NCBI GenBank assembly: GCA_024734495.1
Contig: JALMQS010000818.1
Span: 20,238 to 84,237 of the forward strand
Length of the DNA: 64,000 nucleotides
DNA from: Forficula auricularia
Lineage: Eukaryota; Arthropoda; Insecta; Dermaptera; Forficulidae
Reading direction: 5' to 3'
Below the pieces are notes generated by a model, which saw only the letters and a program-made list of their open reading frames with translations, did not search any database and was not told the DNA's origin. Of the stretch, positions 43,991 to 53,857 are shown one piece after another; the first letter of the stretch is position 1; the number at the start of each line of letters is the position of its first letter. The translations under genes were made by a program, and so were the position numbers.

Positions 43991-44384
43991 AAAATAAAAT
44001 TCATTATACATAATTGGATGTATTCTAGTATGTATTATAAACATAAGGCGTTGCAATTCTCGGGATCGAATCTCGCTTCAATCAGAACAATTTTCATTTG
44101 AAAAAAAATACAACTCGTCTCACTAGAACCTGTGGAATGGAATGGGAAACCACCCCTGTGATCATTTTCCCCGGGGAAATTACAATGGAGAAATTAATCT
44201 TATTACTATCAATTATTGTTTAAAGAAATTCAAAAACTATCATCTCAAAAAAAGGTATGTGGGGGGGGGGGGGGTAAAAATGAAAATATCTACTTTTTAT
44301 TATCAATTTAAAATGCAAATTTTTAATGTTTTCGTAATATCTAGAGTCAAAATTAAAATACACTATGTATTTAAAAAAAATAAG
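43991..44384. repeat. SINE copy 2 and flank
   Basis: Bases 44045-44190 match the SINE at 40395 but lack its 5' head. The following 200 bases match 61570-61700 (GTTTAAAGAAATTCAAAA). A G-run lies at 44261-44274. Confidence 0.5.
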
Positions 44385-44998
44385 CTGACGTGTTCTGATG
44401 TGGCCACCCACTTGACTTTACCATACAACCTGGCCCCTCACTTATATTTAATATTTAATAAAATTATTTATAATCATGTAGGGGGGGGGTTAGTTTTTGC
44501 ATTTTTAAACTCCTGGGACCCACTGATTATGTATACAAAATTTGGTTGAGTTTGGTAAATGGCCAAGATTTTCATTTTTTGACCCTCCCCCCCTCTACAC
44601 TTTGTGCGGTTAGATTTTGCATTTTTAGACTTCTTGGGACCCACTGATTATGTATACAAAATTTGGTTTAGTTTGGTAAATGGCCAAGATTTTCATTTTT
44701 TGACCCCCCCCCCCTCTACACTTTGTGCGGTTAGATTTTGCATTTTTAGACTTCTGGGGATCCAATGATTATGTATACAAAATTTGGTTGAGTTTGCTCA
44801 AACGACCTAGATTTTTAATTTTTAACCCCCCCTCGATTCCCCTTAATTTTGGGTCGATATGCACCAAAATCTAATCAGCTCTTAATCTCAATGGATCAAA
44901 ACTACGTGTGAAATTTGGTTTCGATATTCACACTAGTTTTTGAGCTAGCTCGTACAATAACTAACTAACTAACTAACTAACCCTGTATGGTAAAGTAA
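44385..44998 (+). repeat. Family 2, copy g, with three minisatellite units
   Basis: A near-complete copy from GCTGACGTGTTCTGATGTGG to AACCCTGTATGGTAAAG. It holds three of the ~125-base units that have expanded to about 14 in copy b, so it shows the state before expansion. It ends with an (ACTA)n tract. Confidence 0.75.
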
Positions 44999-46255
44999 AA
45001 AATTATAATTTATAAGTCCAATATGACCATTTATAATTCTGTAATTCCCAAGATATTTGAGTTGAAAATAAAATATTTTTTTGGCTTTTGGGCCTTCCTA
45101 GCCATAAGCCAATTTACGATATTTATTAAGATTTTGTTTTAAAATTTCGTCTCTACCCAAGGATCAGATTTTAGCCGGATGCCTCGAGTCAAATTCGGGT
45201 CCACGTGGTTAGCAGGCTGGTATGCTAACTCCTAGCCTAACCTGTCCCCAATATTTCTTTTAAAATTGAGTTTATGAATCAATGCAAGATGTGAGCGAGT
45301 TCAGGTTTAATAAAACGAGGAAATAAGATACGAGTTATTTAATAAAATGTTATATGTAGTTGGATTGGAGGCACACGCCATTATTTTGAGGACAGAATTT
45401 TAGGCTGGGTTTGTCCCCCTCGGGGATTCACTCTGACGGGATTTCTCTTGTCATATTAAACACACGGTTTCTCTCTCCAAGGATCATTCTTCTCTCAAGC
45501 TGAGGATCAAACAAAACACTTGTTGTAGCCAGTGTCGCTATATACCAGTACGCTAGCACATTAGAAGAATTAAAACTTAAGTTTATTAGCAAATTAATTA
45601 AAAGCATTTGAAATTAAATAAAATTAAATAAATTGAAAACGTGATAAGATTATGTTCAAAAAATTATTAACTACAACTATTTTTATGATAGGGTTAATGT
45701 GTTATTAACCCTATCATAAAAATAGTTGATAAACAAATGTTAAATAAAGGAAAAGAATGATTGTAAATACAAGCGAAAATGTTAATATTTTATTATAAAT
45801 AATAATCGTTAAAAATATAAAATTTGTACTTTAAAATGAATAAATGACTTTTGTTAAAATATACACATCTTTTAATTCATCAGACAAAGTGACCAAAAGG
45901 AAAGTAAAAGTGCCTTTGACAATATCATAGGTAAATCAGGCTGGTGCAGATCAGTCACTCTTCTTTCCCTGATAATTTCATGTTGACCCAATCAAATGAT
46001 TAGACCGCCTTGAAGAATATTCTCGGCAACCCAGTCTGATCTAAAATCGGAGGGTCTGACCATTTGAGACAGACCACACACTTGTTGCAATGGTGAGTAG
46101 AAAATTATTTAATTTAATTACTTGATTGGATATTATTATTATTATTATTATTATATAAATTACTTTTAAAGGTTTCAAACAGCCAGGTTATTTATTTTAA
46201 TTCCACTCTAGTAAATTTTAATAATAAAATATCTCTAAGTACACACTAATGCGAT
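44999..46255. other. Unassigned region with one perfect hairpin
   Basis: Bases 45005-45120 match 61690-61800. The remainder (45120-46250) has no clear match in the window. It includes a moderately GC-rich part at 45170-45560 without a good frame, the hairpin at 45674-45728 and an (ATT)n tract at 46128-46155. Confidence 0.4.
45674..45728. repeat. Perfect 25-bp hairpin
   Basis: CAACTATTTTTATGATAGGG and the following TTAAT pair perfectly with 45704-45728 across a 5-base loop (GTGTT). It is not part of any transposon recognised here. Confidence 0.85.
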
Positions 46256-46412
46256 TTTATTTTATCCAATGCGATTAAATAAGAAACGATGGTTATTTTT
46301 TTATTTTAAGTCAACGTGGACTTCAAATAGCCTGTGATATCAGATTAATAATAAAGAAATAAACATATTAATATTTTTCGATAACGTCTAGCAGCGATCC
46401 TGTCCAGTTTAT
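46256..46412. repeat. Fragment of repeat family 1
   Basis: Shares TTTTATCCAATGCGAT, AGATTAATAATAAAG and AGCAGCGATCC with the beginning and end of family 1; the middle is deleted. Confidence 0.6.
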
Positions 46413-46472
46413 TTAATTTACTATTGATGTTTCAATTATTCCTAATATGAACTTAATCTAAACCTTGGTGAA

Positions 46473-46795
46473 AATGAATTCTCTAAAATTTGTGTCGAAA
46501 ATCGATTTTGATTTGATTTTATTTTTTTCAGAAGCGATCAGCCTTCCTCTTGCTAGTAGTCGAAGCTTCAATATGTGCAATTGAGAATCCCAGGGATACA
46601 ACCCATCGTCATAAAGTATCATAAAGGCGTGGGTCTCGTCGGACATGTTTCTGCTCAGGGAGAATTGCACAAAAATAAGGATGGGAATACAGTTGTCACG
46701 GGACAAGCGAGACGTTGCTAAAGTACTCGTCGGTCCAGCACATCATTCCATAACCTGACGCTTCTGTGGGTGTTCAGGTCCAACAAAATTTTTAA
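46473..46795 (+). pseudogene. Secreted-peptide paralogue, unit 3, broken
   Basis: Keeps the 5' intron and acceptor (TTTTTTTCAG at 46531) and the signal peptide coding region (SAFLLLVVEASICAIENPRD), but the start ATG is AAG. A large internal deletion joins the pro-region directly to KYHKGVGLVGHVSAQGEL. A frameshift follows in QARRC. The end (DASVGVQVQQNF, stop at 46793-46795) is preserved. A fragment spanning the whole gene rules out simple truncation. Confidence 0.85.
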
Positions 46796-48084
46796 CTTTT
46801 ATTTATTATCCGACCAACAGTCTATTAAAGATACCATGACAATTTTCTTTTTTACAAGGATGTGAAAGTTAAATTTTTTCAATTTATGTATGTCTAATCG
46901 TAAGTAATATTTAAAAAATAATAATAAATACATTTGTAGATTCTCACTTTGATTTTTGTCTAGTTGTGCAAAATATCTTGGTTAAATTAATTATGAAGCT
47001 TCACGGCGCACCTGTGAGAAAGCTGCTGGGCACAGTTTAGTAATCTCTGGTTTAGATTTTTGAAAGGTTATTGGTCAAAACGATGAAAAATTGTATTTTG
47101 ACTTGATATTTTGAACATGCCCCCCCTTGGGTTAGAATAAGAAATTTTTTATTTATTTATTTATAATAATAATTATGTATATTTACTGTACCGTATGTGC
47201 TTTTTCTTTTTATTTAAACACTACTCAATTAGTGAATTCTACAAGGGATAAAAAAATAAATATTTAAGTCAATATTTAAAAATGATATTATATATCTTCA
47301 CGCTTCAATCCCCCCACTGAAAATATTCACAAGTACGCCACTGTATATCTGAAAATTTAAACGTCATGGTTTAAAGAATAGTATCACATAAAACAGACCA
47401 CAATTCGGGGCTGGTACTCAAATTTTTGAAAATTTAAATACACTTAAAAATACATAAATAAAAATGCATTTTTGAAACGAGTATGTTTAATAGGTAGAAA
47501 ACAATCAAAATCAAACATGAATTTTGTAATTTAAAAATTAAGTATAAAAATAGAAACCATGGAATAGGTGTATGTCTTGACAACAATATATTATCAGTTC
47601 CATGGAGTTTCTTAAAGAAAATCAAATATTTCTTGTGTGATCCAATATTTTACAAGTTTATTAGTATTATAGCAATAGTTGCGGATCATTTCCATGAATT
47701 TATGTTACAAAAAATTATAGATAAAAATAATTACAAAAATAATAAAATAAGTAATGAGAAATTTAACAAGTAAATGAAAAATTGAAAATCTTGATTACAA
47801 AAATAATCAGAAAACAAAACACAATTTAGAGTTAAAAAAAATTGCTTATTTAGAAAAAAATTAAACCTAACTTTTTACTAAAAGATTATGTAATATTATA
47901 GAAATGAGAATATAATATTTCACATTTGATATAAAAAGAGAAAGCAAATTTCTAATTAGAATAGATGTGGTAAATAAAATCGTTTGATGGACAAACAAAT
48001 TGGTTTCGATTACTATTGATTTAGGCAAATAATTAAACAATTTTTGGCGTGTTTTTAAAATGTTAATTAGGTTGTTTGAATCCT
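46796..48084. repeat. Duplicated flank of unit 3
   Basis: Corresponds to 24640-25700 and 62820-63900 (TTATCAGTTCCATGGAG, AAATGCATTTTTGAAACGAG). AT-rich, with no gene. Confidence 0.7.
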
Positions 48085-48240
48085 AAAATTCACAATTTGA
48101 TGTCTTTTTTGTGTAAATTCGCTCGGGCACTTACTATAACTGAAAGGCTTTAACCCTGAATATGTGAGTAATTGTGTAGTCAAACCAGAATTTCCAGTAA
48201 ACTTCTCTGGACAAAATAAATAATTAATTACAATTTCGAA
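48085..48240 (-). pseudogene. Relic fingers downstream of finger gene C
   Basis: Past the stop at 48241 the frame reads FCPEKFTGNSGLTTQL and KPFSYSKCPSEFTQK, two eroded fingers that match the relics beside genes A and B. Confidence 0.65.
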
Positions 48241-50067
48241 TTAATGTGCCCGTGACTGTTTTTTCAAAGCATTTCTTTGTGTAAACTTCTTGGAGCAGCT
48301 AAAACTAAAAGGCTTCTCGCCTGTGTGTGTTCGTAAATGGATAGTCAATTTAGATTTAGTGGTAAACCTTTTTAGGCAGTGTGCACAACCAAAAGGCTTC
48401 TCACCTGTGTGTGTTCGTAAATGGATAGTCAAATCAGATTTATTGGTAAACCTTTTTGTGCAGTGTGCACAACCAAAAGGCTTCTCGCCTGTGTGTGTTC
48501 GTAAATGGATAGTCAATTTAGATTTAGTGGTAAACCTTTTTATGCAGTGTGCACAACCAAAAGGCTTCTCGCCTGTGTGTGTTCGTAAATGGATAGTCAA
48601 ATCAGATTTATTGGTAAACCTTTTTGTGCAGTGTGCACAACCAAAAGGCTTCTCGCCTGTGTGTGTTCGTAAATGGATAGTCAAATCAGATTTATTGGTA
48701 AACCTTTTTGTGCAGTGTGCACAACCAAAAGGCTTCTCGCCTGTGTGTGTTCGTAAATGGATAGTCAATTTAGATTTAGTGGTAAACCTTTTTATGCAGT
48801 GTGCACAACCAAAAGGCTTCTCACCTGTGTGTGTTCGTAAATGGATAGTCAAATCAGATTTATTGGTAAACCTTTTTGTGCAGTGTGCACAACCAAAAGG
48901 CTTCTCGCCTGTGTGTGTTCGTAAATGGATAGTCAAATTAGATTTATTGGTAAACCTTTTTGTGCAGTGTGCACAACCAAAAGGCTTCTCGCCTGTGTGT
49001 GTTCGTAAATGGATAGTCAAATTAGATTTATTGGTAAACCTTTTTATGCAGTGTGCACAACCAAAAGGCTTCTCGCCTGTGTGTGTTCGTAAATGGATAG
49101 TCAAATCAGATTTATTGGTAAACCTTTTTGTGCAGTGTGCACAACCAAAAGGCTTCTCGCCTGTGTGTGTTCGTAAATGGATAGTCAAATCAGATTTATT
49201 GGTAAACCTTTTTGTGCAGTGTGCACAACCAAAAGGCTTCTCGCCTGTGTGTGTTCGTAAATGGATAGTCAAATTAGATTTATTGGTAAACCTTTTTGTG
49301 CAGTGTGCACAACCAAAAGGCTTCTCGCCTGTGTGTGTTCGTAAATGGATAGTCAAATCAGATTTATTGGTAAACCTTTTTGTGCAGTGTGCACAACCAA
49401 AAGGCTTCTCGCCTGTGTGTGTTCGTAAATGGATAGTCAAATTAGATTTATTGGTAAACCTTTTTAGGCAGTGTGCACAACCAAAAGGCTTCTCGCCTGT
49501 GTGTGTTCGTAAATGGATAGTCAAATCAGATTTATTGGTAAACCTTTTTGTGCAGTGTGCACAACCAAAAGGCTTCTCGCCTGTGTGTGTTCGTAAATGG
49601 ATAGTCAAATTAGATTTATTGGTAAACCTTTTTAGGCAGTGTGCACAACCAAAAGGCTTCTCGCCTGTGTGTGTTCGTAAATGGATAGTCAAATTAGATT
49701 TATTGGTAAACCTTTTTAGGCAGTGTGCACAACCAAAAGGCTTCTCGCCTGTGTGTGTTCGTAAATGAATAACCAAATCATAACTTTGTCTAAACCTCTT
49801 TGGGCAGTGTGCACAACCAAACGGCTTCTCGCCTGTATGTGTCCTTAAATGAACAGCCAAAGTATACTTTTTAGTAAACTTCTTTGTACAGTGTGCACAA
49901 GCAAAGGGTTTCTCCCCTGTCCCTAATTGCTTATTCAAATTAGACTTTAGTGTGAGCATCGTCGCCAGCGTGAAAAATCTAAAGCTTTTTCTTTGTATGT
50001 GCCCTCTAATGTAGATTTGATCTTTTTTATTTTGGAACAACTTCCGGGACCACTGTGAACAACTCAA
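48241..50067 (-). CDS. C2H2 zinc-finger protein C, 19 near-identical fingers
   Basis: About 52 N-terminal residues (YIRGHIQRKSFRFFTLAT) are followed by 19 canonical 28-residue fingers and a final broken one (FSFSCSKKF, ligand His replaced). Fingers 3-19 are almost identical: only the residue after the second Cys (L, T or I) and the helix (NKSDL, NKSNL or TKSKL) change. The 84-bp units are near-identical in DNA too, including silent sites, so the array has been homogenised recently. The open frame begins at TTG; the first ATG is at 49959-49957 (MLTLKSNL), conserved with gene B. A 5' exon and a 1.9-kb intron are recognisable upstream (donor at 52101). A nuclear DNA-binding role is expected; three helix types would read a simple repeated target. 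Confidence 0.92.
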   Translation of the reverse strand: MSCSQWSRKLFQNKKDQIYIRGHIQRKSFRFFTLATMLTLKSNLNKQLGTGEKPFACAHCTKKFTKKYTLAVHLRTHTGEKPFGCAHCPKRFRQSYDLVIHLRTHTGEKPFGCAHCLKRFTNKSNLTIHLRTHTGEKPFGCAHCLKRFTNKSNLTIHLRTHTGEKPFGCAHCTKRFTNKSDLTIHLRTHTGEKPFGCAHCLKRFTNKSNLTIHLRTHTGEKPFGCAHCTKRFTNKSDLTIHLRTHTGEKPFGCAHCTKRFTNKSNLTIHLRTHTGEKPFGCAHCTKRFTNKSDLTIHLRTHTGEKPFGCAHCTKRFTNKSDLTIHLRTHTGEKPFGCAHCIKRFTNKSNLTIHLRTHTGEKPFGCAHCTKRFTNKSNLTIHLRTHTGEKPFGCAHCTKRFTNKSDLTIHLRTHTGEKPFGCAHCIKRFTTKSKLTIHLRTHTGEKPFGCAHCTKRFTNKSDLTIHLRTHTGEKPFGCAHCTKRFTNKSDLTIHLRTHTGEKPFGCAHCIKRFTTKSKLTIHLRTHTGEKPFGCAHCTKRFTNKSDLTIHLRTHTGEKPFGCAHCLKRFTTKSKLTIHLRTHTGEKPFSFSCSKKFTQRNALKKQSRAH

Positions 50068-50370
50068 AATTACCCTTTAACCAAGATTCGATCACAATTA
50101 CACACTGGTCAGTTGTTGTTTCAAAGATCAACCTGCATCATCATTTATTGAAACACCTGAAAACAACAATAAATAAATAAATATTATTTTTCATTATTAA
50201 ATGGATCTCGACTCTATAATAAATTAAAAGTTTTATTTTCTTAAATTCTTTTTAAATAATTTATAAAAAATTTAATTGGTGGTTTGTAATATTTATAGTT
50301 TAATAAAAATGTAAATTATAATACGATTGAAATAGTTTTTGGAGACGGGTTCATAAATGAATTTAAGGTC
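50068..50370 (-). other. 5' exon and intron start of finger gene C
   Basis: The shared exon ends on the minus strand at acceptor GTTTTCAG/GTGTTT (exon from 50156). Intron text shared with gene B (ATTATAATACGATTGAAATA) continues to 50370, where a foldback fragment interrupts. Confidence 0.65.
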
Positions 50371-51165
50371 ATTTTTAACCGATTTAAAAAAAGGAGGAGG
50401 TTCCCAATTCGACTGATTTTTTTTGTGTCTATGTTACCTGATATCTTCCCCAACTGTGAACCGATTTTGATTTTTTTTTCCATTAGGTTGGTACCTTTTT
50501 TTTCTTTGGTATTGGACCTTTTTTGCTATGTTTGTTTAGGTATAACTTCTTTATTTATGTACCGATTTCGATGATTCTTTTTATATTGGAAAGAGGGTAC
50601 CTTACGGGTGGTCAGATATTCATTTGGTCAAATTCTGATTATATAATCAATGATGAAATAACGAAATATCTAATTCTTATGAGTAAATAATAGAAATTAT
50701 AATAAATAAAATCTTTTATAAAAAAATCAATATGAAAACATTCATTTAAAACCCGCTTTCTTTATTAATGAATTTAATTTTATTATCATTTTCTGATTCA
50801 CTCGCCCGACGCTTTCTCTTATGAGATGCATTCAATGTATTTTATTAAGTCACTATTAATAACATCAATAAAAAGAAAAAAAGTTATTTTTTATAAAAAA
50901 AAATAAAACCGACTTCAAAAAAATTAAATTCAACAAATAAAATAATAATTACATAAAAATAAAATAAAATCCACTAAAAAGTATAAATTTATTATCTTAT
51001 TTAGTTACAACTAAACGATGAAATATTTACATGAAATCACTTTTTCAAGTCGGTGCTAAACAAACTATATAAGCGAGCGTACCCGCCAAAAGTACCAAGT
51101 AAGATCCGTCGAGTTTGATTCATAAAATGTATATGTTTGGCACCGACTTCAAAAATAATTTCTAA
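50371..51165. mobile_element. GAAGTCGGT foldback element, diverged and rearranged
   Basis: Starts TTTTTAACCGATTTAAAAAA and includes the tail (CGATTTCGATGATTC) inverted, then the palindrome part (CAAGTCGGTGCTAAACAAAC). An unrelated AT-rich stretch lies at 50640-50880. Confidence 0.6.
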
Positions 51166-51275
51166 TATTGTTATTGCCATTGAGAGAGGGGAATGTCACA
51201 TTGTATTTACTTCACCGAATTTCAAAACCCTGAAGAAGAAATGAGTAAACCTCCGAAACGTCGGCTTTGAATTAA
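51166..51275 (+). repeat. Penelope-like tail with hammerhead-like motif, copy 3
   Basis: CCCTGAAGAAGAAATGAG, AAACCTCCGAAACGTCGGC: a CTGAAGA ... GAAAC arrangement one base from the hammerhead consensus at the first box. Stem II is weak here. Confidence 0.45.
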
Positions 51276-51354
51276 AAATATAATTAAATTCTATCTTTTT
51301 TGAACCTTGGACTGCATCATCAAAATCAGGTAAAATATAATAAAACATGATATT

Positions 51355-51816
51355 TAATTATTAAAGTTGTTATAGGGAAATAAGGACTATATCTTTTGTT
51401 CATATAATTTATATTTTGTTGCCAACGTTTCGTCAACTTTGTTGACTTCTTCAGGGCTCAAATCGTTAACTTACTTGCATATTTGTCATTTTTATAATTA
51501 TTCTTTCTTAGTAAACATATCAAGGCAAGTCATCAACATCAAATCAGTTTGAAAATAATTTATTTTTAAAAAAAAAACTTTCTTTTAAGTTTTAAAGAAA
51601 AATGAAATAATTTTAAATCTGATTGATGTTGATGACTTGTCTTGATATGTTTACTAAGAAAGAATAATTATAAAAATGACAAATATGCAGGGAAGTTAAC
51701 TATTTGAGCCCTGAAGAAGTCAATAAAGTTAACGAAAAGTTGGCAATAAATTAAAAATTATATGCATAAATGATCTAGTCCATATTTCCCTATAACAACT
51801 TTAATAATTTAATCAA
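51355..51816. mobile_element. Foldback element with a hammerhead-like motif in each arm
   Basis: Two ~215-bp arms (51357-51570 and 51600-51815) form a palindrome (AAGTTGTTATAGGGAAATA). Each arm has CTGAAGA, a stem (GTCAAC, AAA, GTTGAC in the left arm; decayed on the right) and CGAAACGTTGGC (CGAAAAGTTGGC on the right). Confidence 0.7.
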
Positions 51817-52200
51817 TGGACATAAATAATAAAAATAATAATATATAATATATATTGTGAATAATAAAATAAAGTATAACCTCTATCGATTGGATTTTCA
51901 ATTTCTGAATTATTAAATTTTTATTTTGTCATTATTATGAGAATAAGAAAATCTCAAAAATAATAAATCAATAATTTTATAATAAATTTTGACTTTTTAC
52001 AATGATATAATATTTAATTATAAAATATTTAATAATATATGCAATTCAATCAGATGTTGTAATTAATATGTTGTAATTTTAAACCAGCAGGTGTCACTTA
52101 CCACTAATCGAGTAATTTCGAGCACTAATCAAAATCGTTTAAATTTATCAAAAAATTTGGGGGACAAATTTTGAAATTAAAAAAAAAAAAAAAATATTTC
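51817..52200 (-). other. Exon 1 and promoter region of finger gene C
   Basis: Intron text shared with the other copies ends at a donor GTAAGTGACACC (minus strand, first base 52101). Exon 1 text is GTGCTCGAAATTACTCGATT. TTTAAACGATTTTGATTAG lies in place of the TATA-like element of other copies, so the box is weaker here. An A-run follows near 52180. Confidence 0.55.
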
Positions 52201-52510
52201 TTCGTGAAATATATTGAAGTATTCTAGTAATCGAACCATGTTTATTATAAAACTAAAAATATCATTAAATAGTTGGAATGTTTTTCAAAAAATCAGCTAG
52301 GGTTAAAAACCAATGTATATTACAGAGAGAAAGAATTTAATTTATTGAACATAATCTATGATTCTAGTAGAAACATTGCTTTTTGTCTCGAGGGTTGAGC
52401 TGACTGCCCAGGAAAGCATGTTAGTTCTCAGGTTCAACTCCTTAAGGGATGATATCGCAATGTAAAAATATTTTTACTAAAATCCTAGATTTTGTTCTAA
52501 AAATTAATTA
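52201..52510. other. AT-rich spacer
   Basis: Nothing firm. A possible tRNA-derived trace lies at 52385-52450 (CTCAGGTTCAACTCC resembles box B), but no matching box A is convincing. Confidence 0.35.
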
Positions 52511-52626
52511 ATTTTTACTTTATCCAATGCAAAGCATGGATTAAGTATTGTACTACGGAACCCATGGACTCAATTAAAGTCACAAATTGTAGTATTCAAT
52601 TAGGTTGAATTTTAGCACGTGACGGT
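52511..52626 (+). repeat. Partial duplicate of the family 1 start
   Basis: Carries TTTTTACTTTATCCAATGC and GAACCCATGGACTCAATTAA up to GTGACGG with an internal deletion, directly in front of copy c. Confidence 0.7.
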
Positions 52627-53084
52627 TTTTTACTTTATCCAATGCAAAGCATGGGTAAAGTATTGTAATCGCTCTCGGGGCAAGCGTGGCTTCAAAGGGT
52701 CCTCAGGTAAAAACTACGGAACCCATGGACTCAATTAAAGTCACAAATTGTAGTATTCAATTAGGTTGAATTTTAGCAGGTGACGGTTTTGCCAAAAATT
52801 ACAAGGGGTCTCGTCGAGAGGCCAAAAAGTGCGATTTTTTCATTTAGTGCGTGCGGATGGATGGATGGATGTATGGGTGGATGGATGGATGTTATCGTTT
52901 TTTTGGCCCACGATTTTTTCCACACCGTTGCACCGATTGAAATGAAATTAAAAACCTAGCATTCTTTTAACAAAGTGAAGCGCTGATTAGTTTTTGGTAC
53001 ATATCGGTCCACAAACATTAGTACTTTATTTCAGTACTTTTTTAGTTTTTTCTAAATATCTTGAAAATGACTTAACCAATTTTA
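52627..53084 (+). repeat. Dispersed repeat family 1, copy c, left part
   Basis: From the terminal hairpin to GACTTAACCAATTTT, where the Penelope-like element interrupts. The remaining part is at 58601-58775. Confidence 0.8.
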
Positions 53085-53203
53085 TTTTAAAAAGAACCGT
53101 GTTTGGTGGCCCTATTTTATTTAAATTGAATTGGCTAAGGGGCCAGTAAGGGGAAAATAAAAAGTTGAAATAAAAGTCAACTTCTATTTGTTACTTTATT
53201 TTG

Positions 53204-53270
53204 GGCAGACGTAATCGATATTTTTACAACGTTTCGAGCGCTATACCGCTGCTCTTCATCAGTGCACGTC
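53204..53270 (-). ncRNA. Hammerhead ribozyme motif in the left Penelope arm
   Basis: On the minus strand CTGATGA (53262-53256), a GAGC/GCTC stem II, GAAAC (53235-53231) and GTC (53210-53208) occur in the correct order. It lies in the sense strand of the element near its 3' end. Hammerheads in Penelope-like elements are established knowledge. Confidence 0.75.
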
Positions 53271-53857
53271 AACTGGAAAAGATCATTGCATGTTTTAATT
53301 TTTTGTTTTAACATTTATAATAAATTTTTAAAGGGTGGAAATGAGGATTATATACTACTCACCCAAGTCACAAAAACACGTAAAATCTATTTCCAGCAGA
53401 CGTTTTACATTAAGAATCATTACACTGGTAAAACAAGTTATTCCAACAGAACAATCTCAAATACTGTCTTTCGACCTGCCTTCATTATACATACACAGAA
53501 GCAAAGTTCCCACTCCACTCAAGATCAACGCACTCCAGGCTATTTATAAATACACATATCACACAAAAGATCGATAATTGATACAAAATTTAAATAATTA
53601 AAGTTAGTCAATTGATATAAAAAATCCATATTTACAATTAAAAGTAGGTCATTTGGTATAAATTTTATATACATAATTAAAAGCCAGCCAAACGATATAA
53701 AACATATATACATAATTAAAGTTAGTCAATAAAATAAATAATAAATAAACAAAACAAATAAATAAATAAAATCCACACATACAATTAAAAGCAAGGTCAT
53801 TTGATATAAAATTTATATAAATAATTAAAAGTTTGTCAATATTTACATATTTCAAAA

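Noticed and set aside
45674..45728. microRNA gene
   Set aside because: The stem is too short and perfectly paired, and there are no flanking stem features. Left as a hairpin.
48290..49768. 492-codon open frame on + across the finger array of gene C
   Set aside because: It is the antisense shadow of the 84-bp finger repeat; the regular spacing keeps all frames open. The same holds for 27841-28410 opposite gene B.
48300..49780. Regular array that might be taken for CRISPR-like repeats
   Set aside because: The 84-bp period is coding and in frame throughout, with no spacers, in a eukaryotic setting.
53262..53549. 95-codon frame on + near the Penelope left arm
   Set aside because: It is the inverted-repeat copy of the element's 5' region (also at 58175-58462) in a non-coding frame.
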